This document shows positions 1 to 5,597 of a stretch of DNA of 5,958 bases, piece after piece. Numbering within the stretch: position 1 is the first letter of the stretch; every line of letters begins with the position of its first letter. The notes under the pieces were generated by a model that saw only the letters and a program-made list of their open reading frames with translations, was not told the DNA's origin and made no database searches. Origin of the DNA: Chloroflexia bacterium (GTDB taxonomy: Bacteria; Chloroflexota; Chloroflexia; Thermobaculales; Thermobaculaceae); contig JACDAU010000439.1 of assembly GCA_013695265.1 (NCBI GenBank), positions 1-5,958 of the forward strand, in the 5' to 3' direction. The translations under genes were made by a program, and so were the position numbers.

Positions 1-1044
1 CAGATACGGCTCACCAGCCTGGCGTCCTGCGCTGGCTGAGCAGCAAAGATGGGTCCGGAGGACCTGGCGCACGTGCTGCGCCCATTCGCCAATAGTCTGA
101 GTCCGGAGCTCCTCGTGGGACTGCATACCGCAGACGATGCCGCCGTGTACCAGATCAACGAGAGCCAGGCGGTGGTACAGACGCTCGACTTCTTCCCACC
201 CATTGTGGACGATCCATACGTCTTTGGCGCGATCACTGCCGCGAACGCGATGAGCGATGTGTTCGCCATGGGTGGGCGGCCCCTGTTCGCGCTTAATATC
301 GCTGCGTGGCCGACGAACCTCCCGCTGGAGATGCTCTCCGAGATCTTCCGTGGCGGGCAGGAAACTGTCGCGCGCGCCGGTGCGGTGATCGCGGGCGGGC
401 ACACCGTTACGGACGAGACCCCGAAGTACGGGCTGTGCGTCACGGGCATCGTCCACCCTGGCCGGATCACGACGAAAGGTGGCGCGCGACCGGGCGACGT
501 GCTCGCACTCACGAAGCCGCTCGGCACCGGCATAATCACTACGGCACTCAAGGCCGAGCAGGCGGAGCAGCGGGATGTCGTGGCTGCGGTCGCGAGCATG
601 ACCCGGCTGAACGACCGCAGCGCCGAGGCAGCGCTCAAGGCCGGTGTGGTGGCGATGACGGATGTCACCGGCTTTGGGCTGCTCGGTCATGCCTTCGAGA
701 TGGCGGCTGCGGGCGAGGTGGAAATCCGCATCCGGCTCGGCACGCTGCCGCTCCTGCCTGGCGTGGAACGCTACGTCGCGGACGGTGTGGCGCCCGGTGG
801 CCTCCACCGCAATCGGGAGTACCTGAGCGCAAACGCCAACGGCACGCCGCGCGCCTCGTGGCCCGTCGATGCTTCCACCCCCCAGCTAGCTGCTGCGCTC
901 GACCCGCAGACCAGTGGCGGCCTGTTGATCGCCGTCGCACCGGAGCGCCTGGCCACCCTCATTGCTCACGCGGCGGCGTTGGAACAAGACGTATGGATTA
1001 TAGGCGACGTTGTCGAAGGCACCGGCGTCCGGGCGACTGCTTGA
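1..1044 (+). CDS. selD: Selenide, water dikinase (selenophosphate synthetase), selenocysteine-containing, 5'-partial
   Basis: SelD makes selenophosphate from selenide and ATP. This is the selenium donor for selenocysteine and selenouridine synthesis in the cytoplasm. The frame is open from base 1 to the TGA stop at 1042-1044, interrupted only by an in-frame TGA at 37-39. Reading it through gives IRLTSLAS-CAG-U-AAK-MGPEDL. The recoded residue is residue 13 of the visible part and Lys is residue 16, the same U/C-x-x-K spacing as E. coli Cys17/Lys20. Further SelD/AIRS-family motifs, numbered from base 1, are TADDAAVY (about 43-50), QTLDFF (60-65), NAMSDVFAMGG (82-92), AGGHTVTD (131-138), TDVTGFGLLGH (220-230) and DPQTSGG (301-307). 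An ATG at 49 could open a 331-residue frame, but it has no Shine-Dalgarno and would remove the catalytic residue and the Lys. I therefore reject it as the start. The true start lies left of the window. Family assignment is very secure; Sec decoding is inferred. Confidence 0.93.
37..39 (+). other. In-frame TGA read as selenocysteine in selD
   Basis: The triplet TGA occupies the SelD catalytic position, in the context Cys-Ala-Gly-[TGA]-Ala-Ala-Lys. SelD homologues have either Cys or Sec here. Homology to SelD continues without a frame change on both sides of the triplet. Recoding therefore explains it better than a new start. The other possibility is a single-base nonsense change or sequencing error from TGC or TGT (Cys). 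Confidence 0.85.
52..82 (+). promoter_or_regulatory. Candidate bacterial SECIS element (two adjacent hairpins) downstream of the selD UGA
   Basis: Two hairpins lie directly after the TGA, inside the coding sequence. Hairpin A pairs GGTCC (52-56) with GGACC (60-64) around a GGA loop, with 17 bases between the TGA and the loop. Hairpin B pairs GGCGCA (66-71) with TGCGCC (77-82) around a CGTGC loop, 32 bases from the TGA. Bacterial SECIS elements usually place the apical loop about 16-37 bases after the UGA, with a G among the first two loop bases. Both hairpins satisfy this. Hairpin A matches the distance in E. coli fdhF (about 18). Hairpin B is the more stable and is 17 bases long, like the minimal SelB-binding stem-loop. 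Which one SelB binds cannot be decided by eye. Confidence 0.6.
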
Positions 1045-1204
1045 CGGCGCGGTTTTGGACCGGTGATTGATGCCTGGCCCCGACGCCTATGAGCAGCAGC
1101 ACGCGCGGAACGCCGCACCCACTCCCCTTTCGTCTCCTCTGCGAACACCATAGTCAACCAGGGCAGTGGTATTGCGAGAGGCACGTGCGAGCCGGTGATA
1201 AAGC

Positions 1205-1211
1205 AGGAGGG
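1205..1211 (+). promoter_or_regulatory. Strong ribosome binding site of the GH130 gene
   Basis: AGGAGGG lies 4 bases before the ATG at 1216 and is a near-perfect Shine-Dalgarno. It fixes the start and suggests efficient translation independent of selD. The rest of the 171-base gap after selD (1045-1215) shows no gene. A TTGACG overlaps the selD stop at 1041-1046, but I see no matching -10 box, so no promoter is called there. Confidence 0.8.
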
Positions 1212-1215
1212 ATAA

Positions 1216-2286
1216 ATGAGCCAAACGGCGGTGTTTCGGATGGAGCGTATCGGTCTTGTGATGGAGCCGGATCCGTCGATTCCCGAGGAGATGGAGGGGA
1301 CACTTAATCCCGCAATCGCGCGCGACCCCGATGGTACGCTCTACATGTTCCCCCGCATCGTCGGCAAAAAGAACTACTCGCGCGTTGGCATTGCGCGGGT
1401 TCGTTTCGACGACGCCGGAGCCCCAGTGGGTGTGGAGCGGCTTGGGTACGCACTCGAACCCGAGGAGGACTACGAATTGCGTCCCGAGGAGAAAACAGGC
1501 GGCTGCGAGGATCCGAGGGTAACGTTCATCGAGCCGCTCGGGTTGTACGCGATGACCTATTCCGCGTGGGGTCCGCACGGCCCACGTATCGCCGTAGCGA
1601 TCTCCGAGGACCTTATGCAGTGGCGGAGGCTGGGCATCGTCGACTTCGACATGGCCACCGATCTGTTGTACGGGGTGGAGTTTGACGAGTATCACAACAA
1701 AGACGCGGCGATCTTCCCCCGCGCAGTGACCGCGCCGGACGGCACCGAGTCGCTCGCGATGATCCACCGGCCCGTGTATACCGAGGACGACGTGCCGCAC
1801 GGCGTAGCCGACCTGCGCCCAAGCATGTGGATCTCCTACCTGCCGCTGGAGGCGGTGCGTTCGGACATCGTGGAACTGACGCGATGGGGACAGAGCAGCG
1901 TGCTGATCGACCCTGAGTACCCGTGGGAGGAGCTACGGATCGGCGGAGGCACGCAGCCGGTATTGACGCCGCTGGGATGGGTGCTGGTGTACCACGGCGC
2001 GAGTGGCACCATACCCCTGGATCCGTCCGTGCCCAAGCAGGTACGATACAGTGCGGGCGTGCTGGTGCTTGATGAGCACGACCTTTCCCGTGTGCTGTAT
2101 CGCAGCGCAATGCCGGTGCTGGAGCCGGAGACACCAGACGAGACGGAGGGCATGGTAAACGACGTGGTGTTCCCGGAGGGTTCCGACCTGCGCGAGGACG
2201 GGACCATTGATGTTTACTACGGCATGGCGGATTCCCGCATCGGCGCAGCTCGGCTGTGGCTTCCCGAGAACCTTCCCCCCGGCTAA
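1216..2286 (+). CDS. GH130-family glycosidase (beta-mannoside phosphorylase or beta-mannosidase type)
   Basis: The 356-residue length is usual for GH130, a five-bladed beta-propeller family of inverting enzymes that phosphorolyse or hydrolyse beta-1,4- or beta-1,2-mannosides. Typical blade motifs appear in order: NPAIARDPDGTLYMFPR (31-47), CEDPRVTFI (97-105), HNKDAAIFPR (160-169), MIHRP (182-186), RIGGGTQPVLTPLGWVLVYHG (241-261), NDVVFP (315-320) and YYGMADSRIGAA (335-346). Asp99 in EDPR matches the conserved Asp proposed as general acid in this family. Arg47, His184, Arg185 and His260 are basic residues that could form a phosphate site, as in GH130 phosphorylases, but I cannot decide between phosphorylase and hydrolase from motifs. 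There is no signal peptide or membrane segment, so it is probably cytoplasmic and acts on imported oligosaccharides. It follows selD after 171 bases and ends in a 4-base tail-to-tail overlap with the mutY-like gene. Family call strong; substrate unknown. Confidence 0.87.
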   Translation: MSQTAVFRMERIGLVMEPDPSIPEEMEGTLNPAIARDPDGTLYMFPRIVGKKNYSRVGIARVRFDDAGAPVGVERLGYALEPEEDYELRPEEKTGGCEDPRVTFIEPLGLYAMTYSAWGPHGPRIAVAISEDLMQWRRLGIVDFDMATDLLYGVEFDEYHNKDAAIFPRAVTAPDGTESLAMIHRPVYTEDDVPHGVADLRPSMWISYLPLEAVRSDIVELTRWGQSSVLIDPEYPWEELRIGGGTQPVLTPLGWVLVYHGASGTIPLDPSVPKQVRYSAGVLVLDEHDLSRVLYRSAMPVLEPETPDETEGMVNDVVFPEGSDLREDGTIDVYYGMADSRIGAARLWLPENLPPG

Positions 2287-3092
2287 GTGGGCAAGGTGAC
2301 CGTATCCGTTCCTTCGGCGAACTCGGCCAGTCCTTCCTCGTGCAGGGAGCGGACCAGGCTGCGAATCCGCGCCTCATCGCGACCGGCCTCCGGGAGTGCC
2401 GCCAGCAACAACGGCATTGATAGCGCATCGTGCAGCCGCAGAACGTCTACGATGCGCCCGCGCCAGAAACGGTCGCTTTCTGCGAATCGTTGACGAGGAA
2501 CCGTTGACCGCTGGGGTCTGGCGCGCTCGACGAGCGACCCGTAGTCCATCAGCGCCTGGTTCCAGTCTGCCGCTCGGCCAGATGGGAGCAGCAGATCAGC
2601 CAGTGTCTCCGTCTCCTTCTCGGTAAGTTGCCGTCCCGCGAACCCGCTTAACAGTCGGCGGACGTTCGTATCGACTACCGCAACCTGAACCCCGAACGCG
2701 AAGCACGCCACCGCACGGGAGGTATATCGGCCGATCCCTGGCAACCGTTCCAGTTCCTCGACGGAGCGCGGGAGGCTGCCGCCATACCCCTCCCGAACCG
2801 CCTGGGCTGCGCGCTTGAGGTACAGCGCGCGGCGGTTGTATCCCATTCCCGCCCACGCGCGCAGCACGTCCGCCGTCGGCGCGCTCGCAAGGTCGCCGAG
2901 CGTCGGGAAGCGCGCGAGGAACCGGTGGTACGCCGGTATCACGCGATGCACCTGCGTCTGCTGGAGCATCACCTCGGAGAGCAGGACGTGATATGGGTCG
3001 GGGTCGCCGCGCCACGGGAGATCGCGGCGGTACACCCCGTACCAGTCGAGGATAGACGTGCGGAATGCATCGTGGTCGAGGTGGTCAAACAT
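2283..3092 (-). CDS. mutY: MutY-like A/G-specific adenine DNA glycosylase lacking the [4Fe-4S] cluster
   Basis: This HhH-GPD base-excision glycosylase would remove adenine mispaired with 8-oxoguanine or guanine. Residues 15-60 (LDWYGVYRRDLPWR, then LLSEVMLQQTQV) match MutY closely. Glu40 corresponds to catalytic E. coli Glu37. The helix-hairpin-helix is LPGIGRYTSRA (117-127), with Tyr at the position that is Lys in endonuclease III, as in human MUTYH. Asp141 in VVDTNVRRLL matches catalytic Asp138. The family's C-x6-C-x2-C-x5-C cluster after NQALMDYG (178-185) is absent: the aligned positions are about Glu189, Arg195, Val198 and Ala204, and the only cysteine in the protein is Cys130. At 269 residues it also lacks the NUDIX-like 8-oxoG-sensing domain of the roughly 350-residue E. 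coli protein. Residues 208-267 (RFWRGRIVDVLR onward) resemble the winged-helix-like tail of short actinobacterial MutYs. No Shine-Dalgarno precedes the ATG: the bases before it read CTCCTCC, the opposite of one. Glycosylase call is strong; A:oxoG specificity is inferred. Confidence 0.88.
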   Translation of the reverse strand: MFDHLDHDAFRTSILDWYGVYRRDLPWRGDPDPYHVLLSEVMLQQTQVHRVIPAYHRFLARFPTLGDLASAPTADVLRAWAGMGYNRRALYLKRAAQAVREGYGGSLPRSVEELERLPGIGRYTSRAVACFAFGVQVAVVDTNVRRLLSGFAGRQLTEKETETLADLLLPSGRAADWNQALMDYGSLVERARPQRSTVPRQRFAESDRFWRGRIVDVLRLHDALSMPLLLAALPEAGRDEARIRSLVRSLHEEGLAEFAEGTDTVTLPT

Positions 3093-3124
3093 CGGAGGAG
3101 TTGCCTGGCCGTATCTGCCCCCGT

Positions 3125-3130
3125 ACTATA
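3125..3130 (-). promoter_or_regulatory. Candidate -10 box of the mutY-like gene
   Basis: The - strand reads TATAGT here, 5 of 6 matches to TATAAT, about 33 bases before the mutY ATG. A start near 3118 would give a leader of about 25 bases. I see no good -35 hexamer 16-18 bases upstream, so this is only a candidate. A second - strand box, TACAAT at 3202-3207, lies further up beside a palindrome and is the alternative. Confidence 0.3.
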
Positions 3131-3180
3131 CACCATCGCTGCGTCTTGCCCGACATCGGCGACTACCTGGATAAGAGTGT

Positions 3181-3202
3181 TGTATAAACGTTCGTTTACA
3201 CA
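3181..3202. promoter_or_regulatory. Operator-like inverted repeat upstream of mutY
   Basis: Arms TGTATAAACG (3181-3190) and CGTTTACACA (3193-3202) match as an inverted repeat at 9 of 10 positions around a central TT. Length and spacing suit a dimeric repressor, and the AAACG-CGTTT core resembles TetR-family operators. On the - strand a TACAAT box (3207-3202) directly abuts it, so a bound repressor would cover the start of a mutY transcript with a leader of about 100 bases. On the + strand its left arm contains TATAAA (3183-3188), a possible -10 in the other direction. No regulator gene is in the window, so the cognate protein is unknown. It is not a GAAC-n4-GTTC LexA box. Confidence 0.45.
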
Positions 3203-3251
3203 TTGTAGACCCAGCCGTCGATGTGGGGTACAGTGTAGAAGTCCCGAGCGG

Positions 3252-3266
3252 GCTGGTTGAACCAGC
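3252..3266. promoter_or_regulatory. Perfect 7-bp palindrome, possible second operator
   Basis: GCTGGTT (3252-3258) and AACCAGC (3260-3266) form a perfect inverted repeat around a single G, 50 bases from the first operator-like repeat. The one-base centre is too tight for a good RNA hairpin, so a DNA-binding site is the more natural reading. It shares no sequence with the repeat at 3181-3202, so a different protein would be involved. Confidence 0.3.
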
Positions 3267-3330
3267 GGACGGATAACGCGAACAGGGCAGTGGAGGCGCA
3301 AGCCGAAGCAGGCCGGGGATGCCGGACCGG

Positions 3331-3365
3331 AAGCGAGTTCAACGGGTCGCTTGGGACTTTTCTTT
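3331..3365 (+). terminator. Weak terminator-like hairpin with T-rich tail
   Basis: AAGCGA (3331-3336) pairs with TCGCTT (3347-3352) around a 10-base loop, followed after GGGAC by TTTTCTTT (3358-3365). The short stem, large loop and 5-base gap make this a weak intrinsic terminator at best. It would act on + strand transcripts, yet no + strand gene ends here. Confidence 0.22.
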
Positions 3366-3388
3366 GCCCAGTTACTGGCAGTGGGTTC

Positions 3389-3421
3389 GAGTGTCTGCCC
3401 GACGAGCGGGCACTCTTGTTT
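3389..3421 (+). terminator. Terminator-like hairpin with TTGTTT tail
   Basis: GCCCG (3397-3401) pairs with CGGGC (3407-3411) around ACGAG. An outer GAGT/ACTC helix (3389-3392 with 3412-3415) extends it, with a 4-base bulge on the left side. TTGTTT (3416-3421) follows at once. It is more convincing than the hairpin just upstream, and both point the same way. On the - strand there is no T tract after the hairpin, so it would not end the GH2 transcript. Confidence 0.35.
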
Positions 3422-3484
3422 GCGCGCGATGACTCGGTCGTCAATATCGATCCGTACGGTATGCTTGGAGCAATGGCATTCGGC

Positions 3485-3504
3485 GGGCGTTCAACTGAAC
3501 GCCC
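3485..3504. repeat. REP-like perfect inverted repeat 3' of the GH2 gene
   Basis: GGGCGTTCA (3485-3493) and TGAACGCCC (3496-3504) are perfect inverse copies around AC. The right arm continues as CTACGA, giving CGCCCCTACG. This resembles the common interspersed palindromes of the form GTAGGGGCG...CGCCCCTAC found in many genomes, a likeness recalled from general knowledge and not checked here. The left side has lost the matching GTAG, so it may be a decayed copy. It starts about 60 bases after the GH2 stop and has no T tract on either strand, so I do not call it a terminator. Confidence 0.5.
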
Positions 3505-3566
3505 CTACGAAGTGCGCCACATCGTCGTCTGCGCGCAGGATTAGCAGTTCTGTTCGTCGCAGTAGA

Positions 3567-5354
3567 TCAGTCGCCCGGTGGGCCGAGGATGCCACGGGGT
3601 ACTTGCAGTTCGCCGGTCTCGGCGTCGAGCAGGCCGTTTACCTCCTCGTCGATGCTGGTCGCCTGGGTGTACACATCGCCCGCGATCGCCCGCGTCCGTA
3701 GCTCCCGCTTCATCTCCCGTATTAGCTCGGCCTTTGCCGCGTCGTCCTGCGGACCCTTGTACCCGGACCAGCCGAAGCCGCCCCACTCACTCAACACCAG
3801 CGGCGACTGCCCGCGATAGTAGTATGGATCCCCGACGACGAGGGGATTACCCGGTCTATTCTCCAGGTCGCCCGCCACCAATGAGTCCAGTACGCTTCGC
3901 CAACGGTCGAGGTCCGGCGTGTACATGTGTACCGTCAGCAGGTCCGACTCAAGCCGCCCTTCGGTCGAAACGTGCCGCCAGCCGTCGTTGTCGACCACGA
4001 GGACCTGCGGGTAGTTCAGGCGCATGTGACGGTAAACGCTCGCGATATAGGCGCGAGTCGTCTCGCTCAACTCGATATCCTGCACGCCCCAGTCCTCGTT
4101 GTACATGCTCCAGATCACGACCGACGGATGGGAGAGGATGGTGGTGAGCATGCGCAGCAGCTCCACGTGGTGGTTCGCCCGGCTGCGCTCTGTCGAGGCA
4201 TGCGGGCTGGGCACTTCCACCCAGAGCAGCATGCCCATCTCGTCGGCAAGATCGTAGATGCGTGGGTCGACGCCCGCGATGTGTATCCGCACCAGGTTGC
4301 AGCCCAACTGCTGCATTGCGTGCATGTGCGCCTGCATCTGCTCATACGTCGAGATCCCCGGCTGATACAGGACGCCGTCGAGATATACCGGCTCGTTGTT
4401 GAGGAAGATACTGCGCCCACGCGCCTCGATCTTCCGCAGGCCGAAGTGGGTCTCGATCTTCGACACCCCGCCATCGGGCGCGCGGAGCTGGGCGGTGAGG
4501 CGGTACAGGTTCGGCGCCGCGCCCGACCACAGCTTCGCGTCCGGCACCTCCAGCGTCACGCGCTGGCGCTCTTCTCCTGCCTCGAGTGGCAGCGGGTAGT
4601 CTGCGGTGACGACGGGTTCCTTGCCGTCCTTCGGGGTGACGGCAAGCTGGAGCATATACGCGCCAGCGTCCTGCACGCGCGTGGTGAGGGTGAACTCCAC
4701 GAGGTTGTCCTCGATGGTGGCGTGGACGGCCAGCCGCGCCCGAAGGCGGTTACGCTCTACCGGCTCGATCCAGATAGAGCGCACCGCTCCGGTAATGGTC
4801 TGGTACCAGATACCGCCACGCTTGTGTACCGTAGACTCCTGCTTGCCGCGCGGGATCTCCGCGTCGTGGGAGTCCGCGATCCGTACCGTGAGGCGGTTGA
4901 CCGGTTGCAGGTGCTCCGGCGGCAGCTCGTACGAGAAGGCCAGGTACTCCCCCGTGTGTACCTCCTCGTTATCGACCGTGCTCAGGGGCTGACCGTTCAG
5001 CCAGACGCGCGTTTCGTACCCGCAAGCCCCGAACGTGAGCTGCACTATGCGGCCGGGCGCGTCAGCCCAGGAGGCTGGCACCTCGAACTCCCGCTCGTAC
5101 CACGCGACCACGGAGTCGAGCGAGGGAACGCTCCCCTGAGTAGCCTCCAGGTGCTGCTCAAGCAAGCCGGGCAGGTGCGTCGTTTGGGGGTACTCGTGGC
5201 CGTCCTGCCAGTTTGCGCGCAGCCCCTGATCCTCGAGATCGAGCGCGAACCGCCACTCGCCGTCGAGCAGCACGTGCCCGTTTGGCCGGACGACAGAGCG
5301 CGGCAGCGGGTTCAAGCTCTGGTCGTGTGTGAGTGCTGGATCTTCTTTTGCCAC
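3567..5354 (-). CDS. Glycoside hydrolase family 2 protein (beta-galactosidase / beta-mannosidase / beta-glucuronidase fold)
   Basis: The 595 residues fit the GH2 core: an N-terminal jelly-roll sugar-binding domain (about 15-197, with LDGEWRFALD, WYEREFEVP, VWLNGQPL and GGIWYQTITGAVRSIWIEPV), an Ig-like beta-sandwich (about 200-305) and a TIM barrel (about 307-590). GH2 enzymes are retaining. The predicted acid/base is Glu420 in IWSMYNEDWG and the predicted nucleophile is Glu523 in LSEWGGFG. The barrel end YTQATSIDEEVNGLLD (562-577) is the usual GH2 signature. The N-x-K carboxylate-binding motif of beta-glucuronidases is not seen, so that activity is unlikely; galactosidase or mannosidase remain open. 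There is no signal peptide, so it should be cytoplasmic. The start is GTG (5352-5354), supported by a GGAGG 5 bases upstream. It is divergent from the HEAT-like gene, and mutY follows on the same strand after 474 bases, probably not co-transcribed. A long + strand frame across it is a shadow. Confidence 0.9.
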   Translation of the reverse strand: MAKEDPALTHDQSLNPLPRSVVRPNGHVLLDGEWRFALDLEDQGLRANWQDGHEYPQTTHLPGLLEQHLEATQGSVPSLDSVVAWYEREFEVPASWADAPGRIVQLTFGACGYETRVWLNGQPLSTVDNEEVHTGEYLAFSYELPPEHLQPVNRLTVRIADSHDAEIPRGKQESTVHKRGGIWYQTITGAVRSIWIEPVERNRLRARLAVHATIEDNLVEFTLTTRVQDAGAYMLQLAVTPKDGKEPVVTADYPLPLEAGEERQRVTLEVPDAKLWSGAAPNLYRLTAQLRAPDGGVSKIETHFGLRKIEARGRSIFLNNEPVYLDGVLYQPGISTYEQMQAHMHAMQQLGCNLVRIHIAGVDPRIYDLADEMGMLLWVEVPSPHASTERSRANHHVELLRMLTTILSHPSVVIWSMYNEDWGVQDIELSETTRAYIASVYRHMRLNYPQVLVVDNDGWRHVSTEGRLESDLLTVHMYTPDLDRWRSVLDSLVAGDLENRPGNPLVVGDPYYYRGQSPLVLSEWGGFGWSGYKGPQDDAAKAELIREMKRELRTRAIAGDVYTQATSIDEEVNGLLDAETGELQVPRGILGPPGD

Positions 5355-5359
5355 AGTCG

Positions 5360-5364
5360 CCTCC
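5360..5364 (-). promoter_or_regulatory. Ribosome binding site fixing the GTG start of GH2
   Basis: The - strand reads GGAGG followed by 5 bases and GTG. This good Shine-Dalgarno supports the rare GTG start. No in-frame ATG is equally well placed. Confidence 0.75.
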
Positions 5365-5380
5365 AGACATTCCGCGTGCG

Positions 5381-5386
5381 ATCATA
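5381..5386 (-). promoter_or_regulatory. Candidate -10 box of the GH2 gene
   Basis: The - strand reads TATGAT, 5 of 6 matches to TATAAT, 26 bases before the GTG start. It lies inside an imperfect palindrome (CATA 5383-5386 with TATG 5393-5396, flanked by GCG and CGC), which could be an operator. No clear -35 is present at the normal distance. A promoter needing an activator, or a different sigma factor, would also fit. Confidence 0.35.
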
Positions 5387-5525
5387 CGATGCTATGCGCC
5401 TTGTTCCGGTGCCTGCAAGCGCTGGGCCAGCGAACAGTTTGTTTTCCCGAAGCGTCGCGGGTGAGTTGCCGCTCGGTTACTGCACGCAAGATGCGACGAC
5501 TGCAACAAGGCGCACTTTAACCGCT

Positions 5526-5571
5526 AATGGACCGTCAGACTTACCGCAATGAAGCATCGCAGTGGTCCATT
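5526..5571 (+). repeat. Nested inverted repeat in the leader of the HEAT-like gene
   Basis: AATGGACC (5526-5533) and GGTCCATT (5564-5571) are a perfect 8-bp inverted repeat, extendable by two G-T pairs inward. Inside it, GCAATG (5546-5551) pairs with CATCGC (5555-5560) around AAG, with one mismatch. In RNA this would give a two-tier structure ending 39 bases before the start codon. There is no T tract, so it is not a simple terminator. It could be a leader structure or a regulator site. Confidence 0.35.
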
Positions 5572-5597
5572 TCCGACGCGGGCCCGCATACCGAAGC

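Larger units (their letters stand above)
3093..3566. other. 474-base intergenic region without a convincing gene
   Basis: The region lies between the stop of GH2 and the start of the mutY-like gene, both on the - strand. It holds the mutY promoter candidates, two palindromes, two + strand terminator-like hairpins and the REP-like repeat. The longest + strand frame (TTG 3257 to 3544, 95 codons) has no Shine-Dalgarno, no family motif I recognise, and runs through the hairpins and the REP-like repeat, so I do not call it a gene. I found no tRNA, tmRNA, SRP RNA or known riboswitch core. Confidence 0.55.

Noticed and set aside
49..1044. selD starting at ATG 49
   Set aside because: No Shine-Dalgarno, and it would delete the catalytic Sec/Cys and the Lys. 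Homology continues upstream through the TGA.
1087..1800. A 237-codon - strand frame over the GH130 gene start
   Set aside because: No recognisable motif, no ribosome binding site, and it overlaps the secure GH130 gene. It is a codon-usage shadow.
1613..2428. A 271-codon - strand frame across the GH130/mutY junction
   Set aside because: Rich in Arg, Pro and Ser, as expected from out-of-frame high-GC DNA. It conflicts with two well-supported genes.
3181..3202. LexA (SOS) box upstream of the DNA repair gene
   Set aside because: The repeat lacks the GAAC-n4-GTTC pattern of Gram-positive-type LexA boxes.
3228..3352. Resemblance of stretches such as CAGGGCAGTGGAGGCGCAAG to RNase P RNA
   Set aside because: Only short GC-rich matches are seen. 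The long conserved core helices and the other universal RNase P segments are absent.
3381..3392. GGTTCGAGT, like a tRNA T-loop
   Set aside because: No acceptor stem, D-loop or anticodon arm can be built around it.
3257..3544. A 95-codon + strand frame starting at TTG in the intergenic region
   Set aside because: No ribosome binding site, no motif, and it contains the hairpins and the REP-like repeat. Kept only as a remote possibility.
5420..5446. CGCTG/CAGCG hairpin followed by TTTGTTTT as a + strand terminator
   Set aside because: The stem is only five pairs, the T tract starts five bases later, and no + strand gene ends nearby.
3927..5552. A 541-codon open frame on the + strand opposite GH2
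   Set aside because: It is the antisense of a clear GH2 gene with both catalytic glutamates. The frame shows no family motif and is a high-GC shadow.
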